DNA from: Amaranthus tricolor
Taxonomy: Eukaryota > Streptophyta > Magnoliopsida > Caryophyllales > Amaranthaceae
Direction of reading: 5' to 3'
Assembly (NCBI RefSeq): GCF_026212465.1
Contig: NC_080049.1
Coordinates: 16,252,904-16,316,903, forward strand
Length of the DNA: 64,000 nucleotides
This document shows, in pieces, positions 1-14,786 of the stretch. How positions within the stretch are numbered: position 1 is the first letter of the stretch; each line of letters begins with the position of its first letter. The position numbers were made by a program, and so were the translations under genes. The notes under the pieces are model-generated. The model did not search any database. It worked only from the letters and a program-made list of their open reading frames with translations, and was not told the origin of the DNA.

Positions 1-1593
1 GTCCAAATTAAATATGTTAATAGTTAAATAATTTGATAATAATGTTTTATAATCTAACTTAATTTTGAATTTATAATCTTCAATTATCGTTTTAAAAATA
101 AGTATTTCAGTTGTATAGACATATTGTATAGCATTTGATTCAAATTTGTTATTAGTAAAATTATGACACGTAAATTGACAATTGATGTTTTATAATCGAA
201 CTCAAGTTTTGAACTTATAATCTTCAATTATCGATTTAAAGATTAGTAATCAGAATAAATAGAGTTATTGCGACGCATTAAGTTCAAATTGAATATGTTA
301 GAATTAAAAAAATTGTGCTATATAAATTGACATTAAATCCTTGTTTGCATCTTTTCGTAATGTCTAGAAAGTCATTTTCATGCCGAATTCATTTATGAAA
401 TCTTCCTTTAGAGAGAGTTTTGGAATTTTACAGACGAAATGTTGATTTTCTTGATAATTCCTTGAAGATTTTCTGAGATTTGTAAATAATTTAATGTACA
501 AATCTTCCCCATGTTGAATTCATTTATTAAATCCTCCATTAGAAAGATGTTTTGAGTTTTGAAGATGAACTGTTGGTTTGTTTGATGATTTCTTGAAGAT
601 TTTCAGAGACTTTGTAAATAACTGAATGTGCAAATCTTTTTGACTTTGTTTCTTAAATATCGAGTTGAAGTTTAGCGGTTTGAAAATCAAATTCCGTGAA
701 TACCGTTTTTAAAAATAGTAGTTTTATATTTCCTCTTTTTCATTTTTTTTAAACTGTTAATAAAGATTGAGCTGGAAAGTAGATGGGCCGTCTCATATTA
801 AGATTGTCTTGGCCAAGACTAGTTGTTATTATAATATTATTATCAAATAGTTAATTTGTCGCTCTTGGGAGCGATGGTCTTATTATGAGATGGATAGCCT
901 AATTGGCCAAAATATATTTTTTCTCAATATGCGTTCTGTACTTGATCTATTTAAGGTCATAATTGATACTTTTAAGATAAAAATCAATTTCTAATTGATA
1001 ATTTTAAGGTCTGAATTGATCATTTTTAGATCAAATTTAAAATTTTATATAGCAAATCAGTCATGAACTCTTGATCATTTCCAAGAGCATTCATCGAATC
1101 ATTTGGCAAACATAACTCAAGATCGACACTTCCTCGCGTTCACGTCGAGGGTAAGCAAACACTACATCTAGCTACAACTTTATTTCCATAGTCCATTTTG
1201 AACATAAACTGTTGAGGAAGAACAATATCACTATTATTAATTGATGAATAAAGAGTACAAGTACTCTTATGTTCCATTAGAACCATCATGTTGCATTGGA
1301 TAAGAATACTTGTATTCATGTATTGTGCAATATTTTAATATTATTATTAATAATGTTAATGATCATTCATATGTTGTTTGATATTTATCCATAGAATGAT
1401 AGAATAATACTATTTTATTACCTTTTTCTTAAATTGTGAAAACATAACAATATTTAAGTAGAAATTAATTAGTTTAACGTCAAAATTGATCATTTACATG
1501 TCAAAATTGAAATTATTTAATTTGATTAATCTGTTTAAGATTTTACTTTAAGTTGAAATTGATATCTTTAATGTCAAAATTGATATCTTTAAT
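1..1593. other. AT-rich intergenic DNA with two old tandem duplications
   Basis: No open frame or splice pattern of a gene is visible. Two degenerate direct duplications occur: a unit of about 142 bp (near 42 and again near 184, both containing the string ataatcttcaattatcg) and a unit of about 125 bp (about 380-505 and 506-632, both ending in gtaaataa...aatgt(a/g)caaatct). A short inverted pair around 786-812 and 873-902 (gccgtctcat / atgagatgg) could be the remains of a small MITE. Further on, only short repeats of the type aaaattgat(a/c). Confidence 0.6.
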
Positions 1594-1598
1594 GTAAT
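1594..1598. repeat. Target-site duplication (left) of the gypsy element
   Basis: GTAAT immediately before the LTR terminus; the same five bases follow the other LTR at 7928..7932. Five bases is the usual size for Ty3/gypsy integrase. Confidence 0.93.
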
Positions 1599-2616
1599 TG
1601 ATGTGTAAACAAGATGGAAAACTTGTTCACAATAAGTATAAATTAAGGGGTCTTTGGGTTTTGTTTAACTTAGGAAAAATGTTTAAATTAATCAAGATAG
1701 TTAAGGGGAACTCTCACCCTAAACTTGAGGATATAACAAGGAGGAACACTCACTCACTTGTTTGGGTGTAGCTTAGATTAGGGAACTCTCACCAAATCGT
1801 CAACTACAAGCTTTAGTTTTAGGAACTCTCACTAAAACTCTAACTCTTCAAATTTGGAACACTCAAATTTGGACAATTAAAAATGACTAAACACAAGTCA
1901 AGTTCAATAAACAAACACACATTTTTCTTTGGCAAATTTCTGGATGATTTTTCATTCATGTTTAGCATGCTATTTATAGCTTTCATACATCCAATAATTC
2001 CATCAACAACTTGCCTAATTAATAGCAACAAAACAAAAAAAATAAATGCTGAAAATAAAAGATGATGAAAGGGCTCATAACCGTCCAATCCCATTCAACA
2101 ATAATTAAAAGACTACTTAAAACTAAGCTTAAAACAAGGATAAATGTTCAGCAATTAATCTCTCAAAACTGTCCAATACCGTCATTCAAAGCTGCCCCTT
2201 GAATTCCAAAACCACCGCTTTAAATGAGATTAAAAACAAGCTGCCCCTTGAATTCCAAAACTACCGCTTTAAATGAGATTAAAAACCAGCTTTAAATCTC
2301 CTTAAAACATACCCCTTTGTATTCCAAAACAACAGCTTTAAATGAGATTAAAAATCAGCTTTAAATCTCCTTAAAACACGCTAATTAATCAGCCCAATTG
2401 ATGCTCTTCAATGGCTTGCAATCAAGCCTTGTAACCGCCACCCTTTAATTTATGATTTCAACAAAGTACTTAGTTATACTTAGCAAAGTACAACCACTTG
2501 ATGATTTATTTGGACCGTGCATACTAAGATCATAATAAGACTTGGACAAAAGTAATTCCCTTGCATTGGATTGGACTTGGGCATCTTGGATATTCGTACC
2601 TTGACCATCTTGGTCA
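1599..2616 (-). repeat. 3' LTR of the gypsy element
   Basis: 1018 bp, near-identical to 6910..7927. It holds the last about 56 codons and stop of the pol frame (stop at 2445). About 2190-2370 consists of three diverged internal repeats sharing ttgaattccaaaac and tttaaatgagattaaaaa. A TATA box (CTATAAATA on the minus strand) lies at 1971..1979. Confidence 0.95.
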
Positions 2617-4769
2617 TCCTCCTCCTCTTCAAAGGAAATTGTCCTCAATTCTTCATCATCATAATATGGTGCAAGATCACCCACATTGAACGTACTTGAG
2701 ACCCCATATTGGCCTCCCAAATCAACCTTATAGGCATTGTCATTGATCTTTTCCACAATTTCAAAGGGACCTTCAGCTCGTGGCATGAGTTTGTTTTTGC
2801 TTTGGCTAGGAAACCTTTCTTTCCTCATGTAAATCCATACCAAGTCACCAACTTCAAAATTCTTCACGTTTCTAACCCTCTTGTTGGCTTGCTTCTTGTA
2901 AATCTCATTGGCCTTTTCAATATTCTTCCTAACTTCCTTCTGAATCTTGACCATGAACTCAGCTTGTTCCTTAGCACCTCCATGCACAAACTTATCTTGA
3001 GGTAGGGCTTTGAGATCAATAGGAATATAGGGATTAACACCATAGACTACTTCAAAAGGTGAATACTTTGTAGTAGCACTAGGAGTCCTATTGTAAGCGA
3101 ACTCGGCATGAGCAAGCTTAACATCCCAATCCTTGGTGCTCTTACTAACCAATGTTCTAAGTAAAGAACCAAGAACTCTATTCACCACCTCGGTTTGACC
3201 GTCCGTTTGTGGATGATGTGATGTAGAAAACAGCAACTTAGTTCCCATGAGACGCCATAATGGCTTCCAAAAATGACTTAGGAACTTAGTATCACGATCG
3301 GACACAATGGTGCGTGGCACCCCATGAAAACGAACCACTTCTTCAAAGTACAACTTAGCCACTTTCATAGCATCCTCGGTTTTATGACAAGGAATGAAAT
3401 GAGCCATCTTTGAGAACCTATCAACAACCACCATGATTGAGTCTTTACCCCTTTGAGTTCTAGGTAAAGCCACAATAAAATCCATGCTAACATCTTCCCA
3501 AGGTCTCTCGGGAACTGGAAGTGGCTTGTAAAGACCTTTATGAAACACCATTTTTGCCCTTTGACAAGTAGAGCAACGAGTGATAACATGATGGACCGTA
3601 GATAACATCTTAGGCCAATAGAAATGAGTTTGAAGAAGCTCCAATGTCTTTTGAACACCAACGTGACCAGCTAGACCTCCCCCATGCGTTTCATGGATCA
3701 ACAAACTTCTAATCGGACACTTAGGAATGCATAATCTATTTCCCTTAAAAAGAAAACCGTCGTGTAAGGAAAATAAATCATAGACTCCATCGACACATTT
3801 CTTCAAAATGGTCTTAAAATCTTCATCTTCTTTGTAGTACTCTTTGATCAACTCAAACCCAAGAATCTTGGCTTCGACAACACCAAGTAAATTATGCCTT
3901 CTAGATAAGGCATCCGCAACAACATTTGCCTTTCCACTATTGTATTTGGATGAAAAGTTAAATGTTTGAAGAAATTCTACCCATTTTGCATGCCTTGAAT
4001 TCAACTTCTTTTGCCCATGAATAAACCTCAAGGACTCATGATCAGAATGAAGTATGAACGGTTGTGGCCTCAAATAATGTGACCAATGATCTAGAGCTCT
4101 TACCATTGCATAGAACTCTTTATCATAGGTGGAATAATTCAGCTTGCCTTGACTCAACTTCTCACTAAAGTAAGCAATTGGACGCCCCTCTTGAATCAAC
4201 ACGACACCAATTCCTTTCCCACTTGCATCACACTCAACTTCAAATGGCTTTGAAAAATCCGGAAGTGCTAGGATAGGTGTGTTGCACATCTTTTCTTTGA
4301 TTTCTTCAAACGCCTTTTGAGCTTGAGGAGTCCATTCAAACGAACCCTTCTTTGTGCACTCGGTTATGGGAGCCATGAGAGTACTAAAATTTCGAATGAA
4401 CCTCCTGTAAAAGGAAGCTAGCCCATGGAAAGAACGGACCTCCGTGAGTGTTTTAGGACTAGGCCATGATTGAATTGCTTCAACCTTGCTTGGATCAACT
4501 TTCACACCATCACCGGAAACTATGTAACCAAGAAAAGTGACCTCATATAACATAAAATCACATTTTTCAAGTTTTCCATACAATTTTTGCTTTCTCAAAA
4601 CAGTAAAAACTTGAAATAAATGTTCCAAATGCTCATCCTCATCTCGACTGTAAATAAGGATATCATCAAGGTACACCACCACGAACTTTCCAAGAAATGG
4701 CCTTAGCACTTCGTTCATCAATCTCATGAAAGTGCTAGGTGCATTTGTAAGACCAAACGGCATCACGAG
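2445..4769 (-). CDS. RT (3' part)-RNase H-integrase of the gypsy polyprotein
   Basis: Same frame as the upstream gag-pro part, separated from it only by the TGA at 4770..4772. In order: RT motifs [12 protein letters not shown] and YLDD (near residue 33), RNase H (about 165-290, starting [10 protein letters not shown]), integrase zinc-binding region ([13 protein letters not shown]) and a DDE core with MDF, SDRDTKF and [10 protein letters not shown]. The C-terminal tail ([17 protein letters not shown], then an acidic run) crosses the polypurine tract and ends inside the 3' LTR. CRM-clade elements carry a CR motif in this LTR-encoded tail; I infer equivalence but did not recognise the motif by sequence. 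With no start codon of its own this part would need readthrough or a helper element. Confidence 0.9.
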   Translation of the reverse strand, partial: LVMPFGLTNAPSTFMRLMNEVLRPFLGKFVVVYLDDILIYSRDEDEHLEHLFQVFTVLRKQKLYGKLEKCDFMLYEVTFLGYIVSGDGVKVDPSKVEAIQSWPSPKTLTEVRSFHGLASFYRRFIRNFSTLMAPITECTKKGSFEWTPQAQKAFEEIKEKMCNTPILALPDFSKPFEVECDASGKGIGVVLIQEGRPIAYFSEKLSQGKLNYSTYDKEFYAMVRALDHWSHYLRPQPFILHSDHESLRFIHGQKKLNSRHAKWVEFLQTFNFSSKYNSGKANVVADALSRRHNLLGVVEAKILGFELIKEYYKEDEDFKTILKKCVDGVYDLFSLHDGFLFKGNRLCIPKCPIRSLLIHETHGGGLAGHVGVQKTLELLQTHFYWPKMLSTVHHVITRCSTCQRAKMVFHKGLYKPLPVPERPWEDVSMDFIVALPRTQRGKDSIMVVVDRFSKMAHFIPCHKTEDAMKVAKLYFEEVVRFHGVPRTIVSDRDTKFLSHFWKPLWRLMGTKLLFSTSHHPQTDGQTEVVNRVLGSLLRTLVSKSTKDWDVKLAHAEFAYNRTPSATTKYSPFEVVYGVNPYIPIDLKALPQDKFVHGGAKEQAEFMVKIQKEVRKNIEKANEIYKKQANKRVRNVKNFEVGDLVWIYMRKERFPSQSKNKLMPRAEGPFEIVEKINDNAYKVDLGGQYGVSSTFNVGDLAPYYDDEELRTISFEEEEDDQDGQGTNIQDAQVQSNARELLLSKSYYDLSMHGPNKSSSGCTLLSITKYFVEIIN
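2617..2630 (-). other. Polypurine tract of the gypsy element, inside pol
   Basis: Minus strand GAAGAGGAGGAGGA, directly abutting the TG of the 3' LTR. The same bases encode the run of acidic residues near the C-terminus of the polyprotein, so priming and coding functions overlap. Confidence 0.85.
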
Positions 4770-6845
4770 TCATTCATACAACCCATGCTTTGTTTTGAAG
4801 GCGGTCTTCCATTCATCCCCTTCCCTCATTTGAATCTGATGGTAACCACTTCTCAAATCAACTTTTGAGAACACCTTCGAACCACTTAACTCATCAAGCA
4901 TGTCATCAAGTCTAGGAATTGGAAACCTGTACTTGATAGTAATATTGTTAACAGCTCTACTATCAATGCACATACGCCAAGTACCATCCTTTTTTGGAAC
5001 CAAAAGAGCGGGAACAGCACACGGACTCATAGACTCTCGCACATAACCCATGCCCATCAACTCTTCTATTTGACGTTGTAACTCCTTAGTTTCTAAAAGG
5101 TTACATCTATAGGCAAGTTTATTTGGTAAAGGTGCGCCTGGAATGAGATCAATTTGATGCTCAATTCCTCTCAAGGGTGGTAACCCAATAGGTAATTCAT
5201 TTGGAAAGACATCCTCAAAATCCTTAATCAATTGCGCCAACTTGGGATTTTGACTCACAAATTTTTCATGAATTTCTTTTGAATACAACAAAAACAACTC
5301 TTCCTCACCATCAACTTCCCTCTCAAATTCTTTAAAAGACAACAAGGAAATTTCTTTGGATGGCTTTTGTGAAAACTGTGGGGGTGGTAAAGGGTGTAAT
5401 TTTTTTTGTTTCCCTTGGTGAGTTATAGTGTATGTGTTGTGGTATCCATCATGAAGTGATTTTCTATCAGTTTGCCACGGCCTACCAAGCAGAATATGAT
5501 AAGCATCCATTGACACAACATCACACAATTGACTATCATGATAGGAACCAATAGAAAAACTAACCATGCATTGCTTTCTAACCCCCATACTAGAATTTGA
5601 ATCTAACCAACTCAACTTGTAAGGATGTGGATGGTTAGTGGTGGTAAGACAAAGTCTAGACACTAAAGTCTTTGACACAGTATTTGCCTCACTACCCCCA
5701 TCTATAATTAAATCACATACCTCGCCACCAACCTTACATTTGGTGATGAAAATGTGTTGCCTTTGTGGTGCCAAGGGCTCCTCCACATGTGCTTGCAAAG
5801 CCCTCCTAACAACCAGATTGGTTTTGTCCTCCATCTCCGGAAAGCAATGATCTTCTTCCCCATCCTCTTCATTAGGATTCTCGGTCTCCTCTTCTTCTGT
5901 TTCAAAATCCTCCCAATTAATGTTTTGCGTGGCCATAAGCTTAACCTCTTGCATGGTTAAAGCTCTTGAGTTAGGACAATCCTTCTTAAAATGTCCCCTT
6001 CCTCCACACTTGTAACACACAATGTCACTTAGCTTGAAATCCTTCTTGTCCTTCTTAGGTGAGTCATTGGGCTTGTTAAAGGAAGAACCATCGTTCAAAG
6101 AGAAAGGTGGTTTACGTACCACTGGAGGAGTGGTAGTTGGTTTCTTCTTCTTCCTTTTTGCATCAAACTTGGTCACAAGTTTACAAGCTTCCACAAAAGT
6201 AAGGTTAGTGTAACCTTCAAGCTTGTCTTGTAACTCTTGATCCAACCCAGCTACAAAACGCCCCATTTTGAGCTCTTCATTTTCAGTTACTTCACACACA
6301 ATGGCAAGCCTATCAAACTCTTTGATGTAGTCTTCCACTGAATCGCCATTTTGTTGTAAAGTGCTCCACTTCACATATTGGCTTTGCTTATAATTGTGAG
6401 GAATGAAACGGTCTCTCATCCGTTTCTTCAACTTGTTCCAAGTTGATATGGGAGCTTTACCCCTAAGGGTACGTGCCCTTTGTTCCCCTTGCAACCAACT
6501 GTCACCATAGCCCTTCAGTTTCACCTTGGCTATCTTATATTTCTGCACTTCTTTTTGAATATCTTTGTATTCAAAGTACCTTTCCAAGGATTTCTCCCAT
6601 TCCAAGTACTTTTCTGGATCAAGCGACCCATCAAAGGCAGGGACGTCTACTTTGAGACTCCTATCTTCCCTCCTAGGTGGAGGTTCTTCATCTTGATCTC
6701 TCCTATCTTGCTCGTTCAAGAGTCTTGCCATTAAGGCGGCAAGATTCCCTTGTAGATTGGCATTAATTTCGGCCAACCTTTCTTGACTAGCAATGGAACG
6801 ATTTAGAGCTTCCAAAGCTACCCTCAAATCTTGATTCTCTCCCAT
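4770..6845 (-). CDS. Gag-protease-RT (5' part) of the gypsy polyprotein, ends at a premature TGA
   Basis: The frame stays open upstream into the 5' LTR through the primer-binding site, so the start chosen is the first ATG after it (6845, MGENQDL). Residue numbers count from there. A short coiled-coil-like N-terminus (about 1-50) precedes the retrotransposon gag domain (about 65-230) and a basic stretch. A CCHC zinc knuckle, CYKCGGRGHFKKDC, is at 277-290 (5976..6017). The aspartic protease motif is LIIDGGSEAN around 382 (near 5702). RT begins about residue 605, with VPKKDGTWRMCIDSR. The frame stops at 4770..4772 with TGA where the family has a conserved tryptophan, just before the MPFGLTNAP motif. 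The next codons continue RT in the same frame, so the break is one substitution, not a rearrangement. Confidence 0.93.
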   Translation of the reverse strand: MGENQDLRVALEALNRSIASQERLAEINANLQGNLAALMARLLNEQDRRDQDEEPPPRREDRSLKVDVPAFDGSLDPEKYLEWEKSLERYFEYKDIQKEVQKYKIAKVKLKGYGDSWLQGEQRARTLRGKAPISTWNKLKKRMRDRFIPHNYKQSQYVKWSTLQQNGDSVEDYIKEFDRLAIVCEVTENEELKMGRFVAGLDQELQDKLEGYTNLTFVEACKLVTKFDAKRKKKKPTTTPPVVRKPPFSLNDGSSFNKPNDSPKKDKKDFKLSDIVCYKCGGRGHFKKDCPNSRALTMQEVKLMATQNINWEDFETEEEETENPNEEDGEEDHCFPEMEDKTNLVVRRALQAHVEEPLAPQRQHIFITKCKVGGEVCDLIIDGGSEANTVSKTLVSRLCLTTTNHPHPYKLSWLDSNSSMGVRKQCMVSFSIGSYHDSQLCDVVSMDAYHILLGRPWQTDRKSLHDGYHNTYTITHQGKQKKLHPLPPPQFSQKPSKEISLLSFKEFEREVDGEEELFLLYSKEIHEKFVSQNPKLAQLIKDFEDVFPNELPIGLPPLRGIEHQIDLIPGAPLPNKLAYRCNLLETKELQRQIEELMGMGYVRESMSPCAVPALLVPKKDGTWRMCIDSRAVNNITIKYRFPIPRLDDMLDELSGSKVFSKVDLRSGYHQIQMREGDEWKTAFKTKHGLYE

Positions 6846-6889
6846 GATATGTAGGTATTCGACCCCTTTGGAAGTGTTTAGAAAAACTC

Positions 6890-6907
6890 CCCCTATCTGA
6901 CGCGCCA
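6890..6907 (-). other. Primer-binding site of the gypsy element
   Basis: Two bases after the 5' LTR terminus the minus strand reads TGGCGCGTCAGATAGGGG. A TGG start at this spacing is what tRNA priming needs. It is not the TGGTATCAGAG of initiator methionine tRNA; the first six bases match the TGGCGC start of aspartate-tRNA-type sites, after which the match is poor. Confidence 0.7.
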
Positions 6908-6909
6908 AA

Positions 6910-7927
6910 TGATGTGTAAACAAGATGGAAAACTTGTTCACAATAAGTATAAATTAAGGGGTCTTTGGGTTTTGTTTAACTTAGGAAAAATGTTTAAATT
7001 AATCAAGATAGTTAAGGGGAACTCTCACCCTAAACTTGAGGATATAACAAGGAGGAACACTCACTCACTTGTTTGGGTGTAGCTTAGATTAGGGAACTCT
7101 CACCAAATCGTCAACTACAAGCTTTAGTTTTAGGAACTCTCACTAAAACTCTAACTCTTCAAATTTGGAACACTCAAATTTGGACAATTAAAAATGACTA
7201 AACACAAGTCAAGTTCAATAAACAAACACACGTTTTTCTTTGGAAAATTTCTGGATGATTTTTCATTCATGTTTAGCATGCTATTTATAGCTTTCATACA
7301 TCCAATAATTCCATCAACAACTTGCCTAATTAATAGCAACAAAACAAAAAAAATAAATGCTGAAAATAAAAGATGATGAAAGGGCTCATAACCGTCCAAT
7401 CCCATTCAACAATAATTAAAAGACTACTTAAAACTAAGCTTAAAACAAGGATAAATGTTCAGCAATTAATCTCTCAAAACTGTCCAATACCGTCATTCAA
7501 AGCTGCCCCTTGAATTCCAAAACCGTCGCTTTAAATGAGATTAAAAACAAGCTGCCCCTTGAATTCCAAAACTGCCGCTTTAAATGAGATTAAAAACCAG
7601 CTTTAAATCTCCTTAAAACATACCCCTTTGTATTCCAAAACTGCAGCTTTAAATGAGATTAAAAATCAGCTTTAAATCTCCTTAAAACACGCTAATTAAT
7701 CAGCCCAATTGATGCTCTTCAATGGCTTGCAATCAAGCCTTGTAACCGCCACCCTTTAATTTATGATTTCAACAAAGTACTTAGTTATACTTAGCAAAGT
7801 ACAACCACTTGATGAGTTATTTGGACCGTGCATACTAAGATCATAATAAGACTTGGACAAAAGTAATTCCCTTGCATTGGATTGGACTTGGGCATCTTGG
7901 ACATTCGTACCTTGACCATCTTGGTCA
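6910..7927 (-). repeat. 5' LTR of the gypsy element
   Basis: 1018 bp. As the 5' LTR it supplies the promoter. It differs from the 3' copy at about nine positions, several of them in CG/CA/TG-type contexts within the internal repeat block (7500-7680), as expected for methylated DNA. Confidence 0.95.
7282..7290 (-). promoter_or_regulatory. TATA box in the 5' LTR
   Basis: Minus-strand CTATAAATA in the context agctataaatagc. It is the best core promoter candidate in the 5' LTR and would place transcription start near 7250-7258, leaving roughly 340 nt of LTR leader before the primer-binding site. Inference from motif and position. Confidence 0.6.
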
Positions 7928-8106
7928 GTAATAATTAGTAATTTTTTATTCTTTAGTTTTTAGAAGACCGACCATTTTTATTTTTCAATTTTTAGATTTT
8001 GGGTCGACCCATATTAATGCTCTCAATAAGAGATCATCGCATCCAAGTTTTTGTGATAGTTATATTAACATTATATCATTTCGCAATACATTTCAATAAA
8101 AATTTA

Positions 8107-8325
8107 TACTCTCTCGGTACTCATTAGTTCTTTTCATTTACTTTTTTGGCAGATCCCAATGCAAACTTAAAATTCAAATAATTTTAATTTTAGTATTGAG
8201 ACGAATTTAACAAGATCCCATATAAATATGTTTTTTCATATAAATCGATGAGAAAGCATAGTCAAAGTTTGACACTAATATTTGTAAATTCTATTTAAGA
8301 AGAACATGTGAAAACGGAGGGAGTA
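8107..8325. mobile_element. Stowaway-like MITE, copy 1
   Basis: About 219 bp with TA at each end. The right end reads aaaacggagggagta, the complement of the CTCCCTCCGTTTT terminus of Stowaway elements; the left end tactctctcgg is degenerate. A reverse-oriented relative lies at 10353..10581 and shares interior strings such as gatcccaatg and gtcaaagtttgac. Mobilised in trans by mariner-family transposases; a decayed one is at 42.3-43.9 kb. Confidence 0.7.
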
Positions 8326-8412
8326 GTTTATAAGGATAATATATAATTGAATAGTTTTTCATTTTTTTTTATTTAGAACTCCGTGCATTAAACTTGTTTC
8401 CGTATTATATAT

Positions 8413-8702
8413 TACTCCCTGCAATTTATCTCAATCATCTCATTTACTTTTTCACATATTTCAATGTGATATTTCAACTTGTTTCTATATACTTTAATCT
8501 TATGGGAAGTCAATGTTAGTATTCCTAACATTGAGGTGTATTAAATAAGATCTTAATTTACTGTATTTTAACTTATAGATGAAAAAATTACAAATTAAAA
8601 ATAATGATTGAATAATGCAAAAGTATGAGACAATTGAGCTGAATATAAGAAGCTATTTTTTATTAGAATAATGTTGAGATGAAAAACAACAAAGGCGGAG
8701 TA
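8413..8702. mobile_element. Possible second Stowaway-like MITE
   Basis: The left end attactccctgcaa and right end aaggcggagtatta resemble mutated Stowaway termini with TA flanks about 290 bp apart. Interior similarity to copy 1 was not found, so this is only a candidate. Confidence 0.35.
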
Positions 8703-9529
8703 TTAATTGGAGTAAATGGTGAATATTATATTACATATTAAATCTCTAATTAGGTCGTCTCATCATCAAATGAGTTCAATAGGGTAAGCCCAAACTATTT
8801 AATAAAAATTGCTTTTTGTAAAAGCAGAAATTAAGTTTTCATTGTTTTTTTTTTAATCTTTTTTCACTAAATACTAATGGGTCATTTGTATGGACTCGTC
8901 TCACGGTAAGACGGTCTCATACAAAACGGGTTGTATATTAAACTACCCTAATTCTTGTATCAGACCCGTCCCATATCTATATCACATATTCTTATATAGT
9001 ATTGTCTCATATGAAACGCACTTTATATTTAAATTGAATATTCCAATTAATATCAATTATTAACATATAATTTTTCGTTTTAACTTTGTCTTATCAGAAA
9101 CATTTTAAATTAAACAACTAAAAAAAGACGGATGTTGGGTCAAATTGTTGACCTGCTTGTAGAGAAGGACTTTATTTAGTTCAGCCGCGATTGCAGGAAA
9201 TCCTGTAAATCTACTATTCTTTGTTCCCATTTCCTTTTGTGGGGTTGGTGGGTATCCCATTTATTAGGGCTTAACACTTAATTATGCACATAGTTATGCA
9301 TGCACCGATTTTCATTATGAATGTAATATGGACAAGTTAATAATAATATCTATTGGATAATAATAAAGTATTATTTGAGAATTGAATTTTGTCTCATTTA
9401 GAGTAATATTGTATTTTTTTTAGGTTAAGTCATGATTGAATTTCACTTTATCTTTCTCAGTCCCCAGTTTGCCCTATAAACAAAAAAAAAACTAAGTACT
9501 TTTTGATCTCTTTTTTACTATGTACGTAT

Positions 9530-9556
9530 ATTATTATTATTATTATTATTATTATT
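9530..9556. repeat. (TTA)n microsatellite
   Basis: Uninterrupted TTA repeat, about nine units. Confidence 0.9.
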
Positions 9557-10312
9557 GGAAGAAGAAAGAGAATTTTCCATAAAACAACCATAAAATATTT
9601 ACAGGATAGAAGTCCAGGCTATCACCACTGACTTGTTATTGTTGCATCAAATTACTAGAAAAATACATGTTCTAGGAAAGGTTTTCAAACTGCACTCTTT
9701 ATGTGCAAAGAAGAAAGGGAGAGCTTCAAAAAGAGTGTAAGGGAGTCCATACTATTCACTCAACAAAAACACAACTAGACATCATTAATGGTGCTTTACA
9801 TCCAACTAGTATCTCTATCAAATTCTTTAGCAAAAATAAAGAAAAAGCGTGCCTTCACTTCTAGCTTGATGGTCTTTAACACAATCTCGATAGATTTCAC
9901 TTTTGCTTTCCATATGGCTTCATTTCGGGATTGTCATATTTGGTATACTAAGCAGCTTAATACAGTGCAGATTAATTTTTTCCTTGCCACGAGAAGTCTC
10001 CAACTTTTCGAAGCTAGGTTGTTGAGAGAAGAAATTTTGAAATTTGAACCAACACATGCCATCGTGTCATCAAACAGTTTATACTAAACCTGTAGAAAAA
10101 AAAGAGGTGATTGATAGATTTTATCTTGTGGAGACGATCTTTTGTCTTTAGCTTGTTGAGGATTGCGAGCCAAATGATGAATCTTGTTTTTGGGAGTGCG
10201 GTTTCGGACCAAATCAGCTTCGCACGAATTCTGCAAATTTTGATAGACCTCATTTTCAGAGTAATTGCTGCGTTCCATCCAAACCCACTGTTTATCTTTT
10301 ACATGACAGATA

Positions 10313-10317
<5 letters not shown>
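9557..10317. other. Intergenic DNA, nothing recognised
   Basis: A 99-codon open frame at 9788..10087 has no recognisable motif, no acceptable splice partners and an AT-driven composition; I do not call it a gene. Confidence 0.5.
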
Positions 10318-10354
<37 letters not shown>

Positions 10355-10577
10355 CACCTTTCATTTTCATATGCTCTTCTCAAATAGAATTTACGAATTT
10401 TAGTGTTAAACTTTGACGATGATTATATGGGATCTTATAGATTTGTCTCAATATACATTTTTTTAAATATCAACTTTTATTATGTTTAAGAACACGCAAT
10501 TAAAATTATTTGACTTTTAAGTTTACATTGGGATCTGCACAAAAAGCAAATAAGAGAAAAACAATGAAAACAGAGGG

Positions 10578-10642
<65 letters not shown>
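10318..10642. repeat. (TTA)n microsatellite split by a MITE
   Basis: TTA repeats run from about 10318 to 10353 and from about 10581 to 10642. Between them lies the Stowaway-like element. Because Stowaway targets TA, the simplest reading is insertion into an existing TTA array, leaving repeat on both sides. Confidence 0.8.
10353..10581. mobile_element. Stowaway-like MITE, copy 2 (reverse of copy 1)
   Basis: About 229 bp. The left half matches the reverse complement of the right half of 8107..8325 (aatagaattta, gtgttaaactttgac) and the right half matches its left half (cattgggatctgc). The right end cagaggga is a decayed GGAGGGAG terminus. Both flanks are TTA repeat. Confidence 0.7.
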
Positions 10643-14333
<3,691 letters not shown>

Positions 14334-14597
14334 CTCCTTTTGTTTTTAAAATAGAGATTATAATGAAAGATTTGAAAATTTTTACGCTAGAGTCCGTGTC
14401 TATTGCCAGCTTGGTTTTTTCATTACTTTTTTCCTTTTCCCTTTTTGAAAATGCCCATTTGCCAGCTCTTAGTGGAAATACTCTTACAGCTCTATTAAAC
14501 TAAGTAGGAAAATACACCTCAGAGGAAAAAACAACCAAAAAATTTTGTAATTATTAAAATAAACAAAAGCAAACTACCCTTTCCTGGCCAAATTAAA

Positions 14598-14786
14598 TAT
14601 TCCCTCCTATTGATTGTAAATATTTTATTACTTGGTCAACTTATCTTAAATATTTAATTTTTATTTTGGCTATGTTAATTTTACTAATTTATTTTTATTA
14701 AACTTATATATTTTTTTACATATAATATCATTTAAATACATAGTAAAAAGTCAAAATAAGACACATCAAATGAATAGTAGGGAGTG
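14598..14786. mobile_element. Stowaway-like MITE upstream of the SKS gene
   Basis: About 189 bp. The left end tattccctcctattgattg and the inverted right end actccctactattcatttg are Stowaway-like termini; the right TA is mutated to TG. It ends about 300 bp before the SKS start codon, i.e. in the probable promoter or at the edge of the 5' leader. Confidence 0.65.

Larger units (their letters stand above)
1599..7927 (-). mobile_element. Complete Ty3/gypsy LTR retrotransposon, CRM-like chromovirus
   Basis: Two 1018-bp LTRs (1599..2616 and 6910..7927) begin TG and end CA in element orientation and enclose gag-pro-RT-RNaseH-IN on the minus strand. The 5-bp target duplication GTAAT is perfect: 1594..1598 and 7928..7932. 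By-eye comparison of the LTRs finds about nine substitutions in 1018 bp, so the insertion is recent, well under a few million years at usual plant rates. Primer-binding and polypurine tracts are in place. The pol frame continues about 56 codons into the 3' LTR and the polypurine tract lies inside coding sequence. This arrangement is known for CRM-clade centromeric chromoviruses, and clade assignment rests on it plus the gag/RT style; no canonical chromodomain was recognised. One TGA interrupts RT, so this copy probably cannot make the whole polyprotein itself. Confidence 0.95.
7933..9529. other. Intergenic DNA with two MITE-like elements
   Basis: No gene is visible. It contains the Stowaway-like element at 8107..8325 and a weaker candidate at 8413..8702. 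A motif of the form gtctcacggtaagacggtctcat at about 8897-8919 is partly palindromic and recurs as gagacggtctct at about 10831. Confidence 0.5.

Noticed and set aside
1840..2094. 84-codon minus and 60-codon plus frames, repeated at 7151..7405
   Set aside because: They appear twice because they lie in the two LTRs; they straddle the TATA region and have no protein features beyond chance hydrophobicity.
10014..10416. Three 79-101-codon frames around the TTA microsatellite
   Set aside because: They owe their length to Ile/Tyr runs coded by TTA repeats and to a MITE; no motif.
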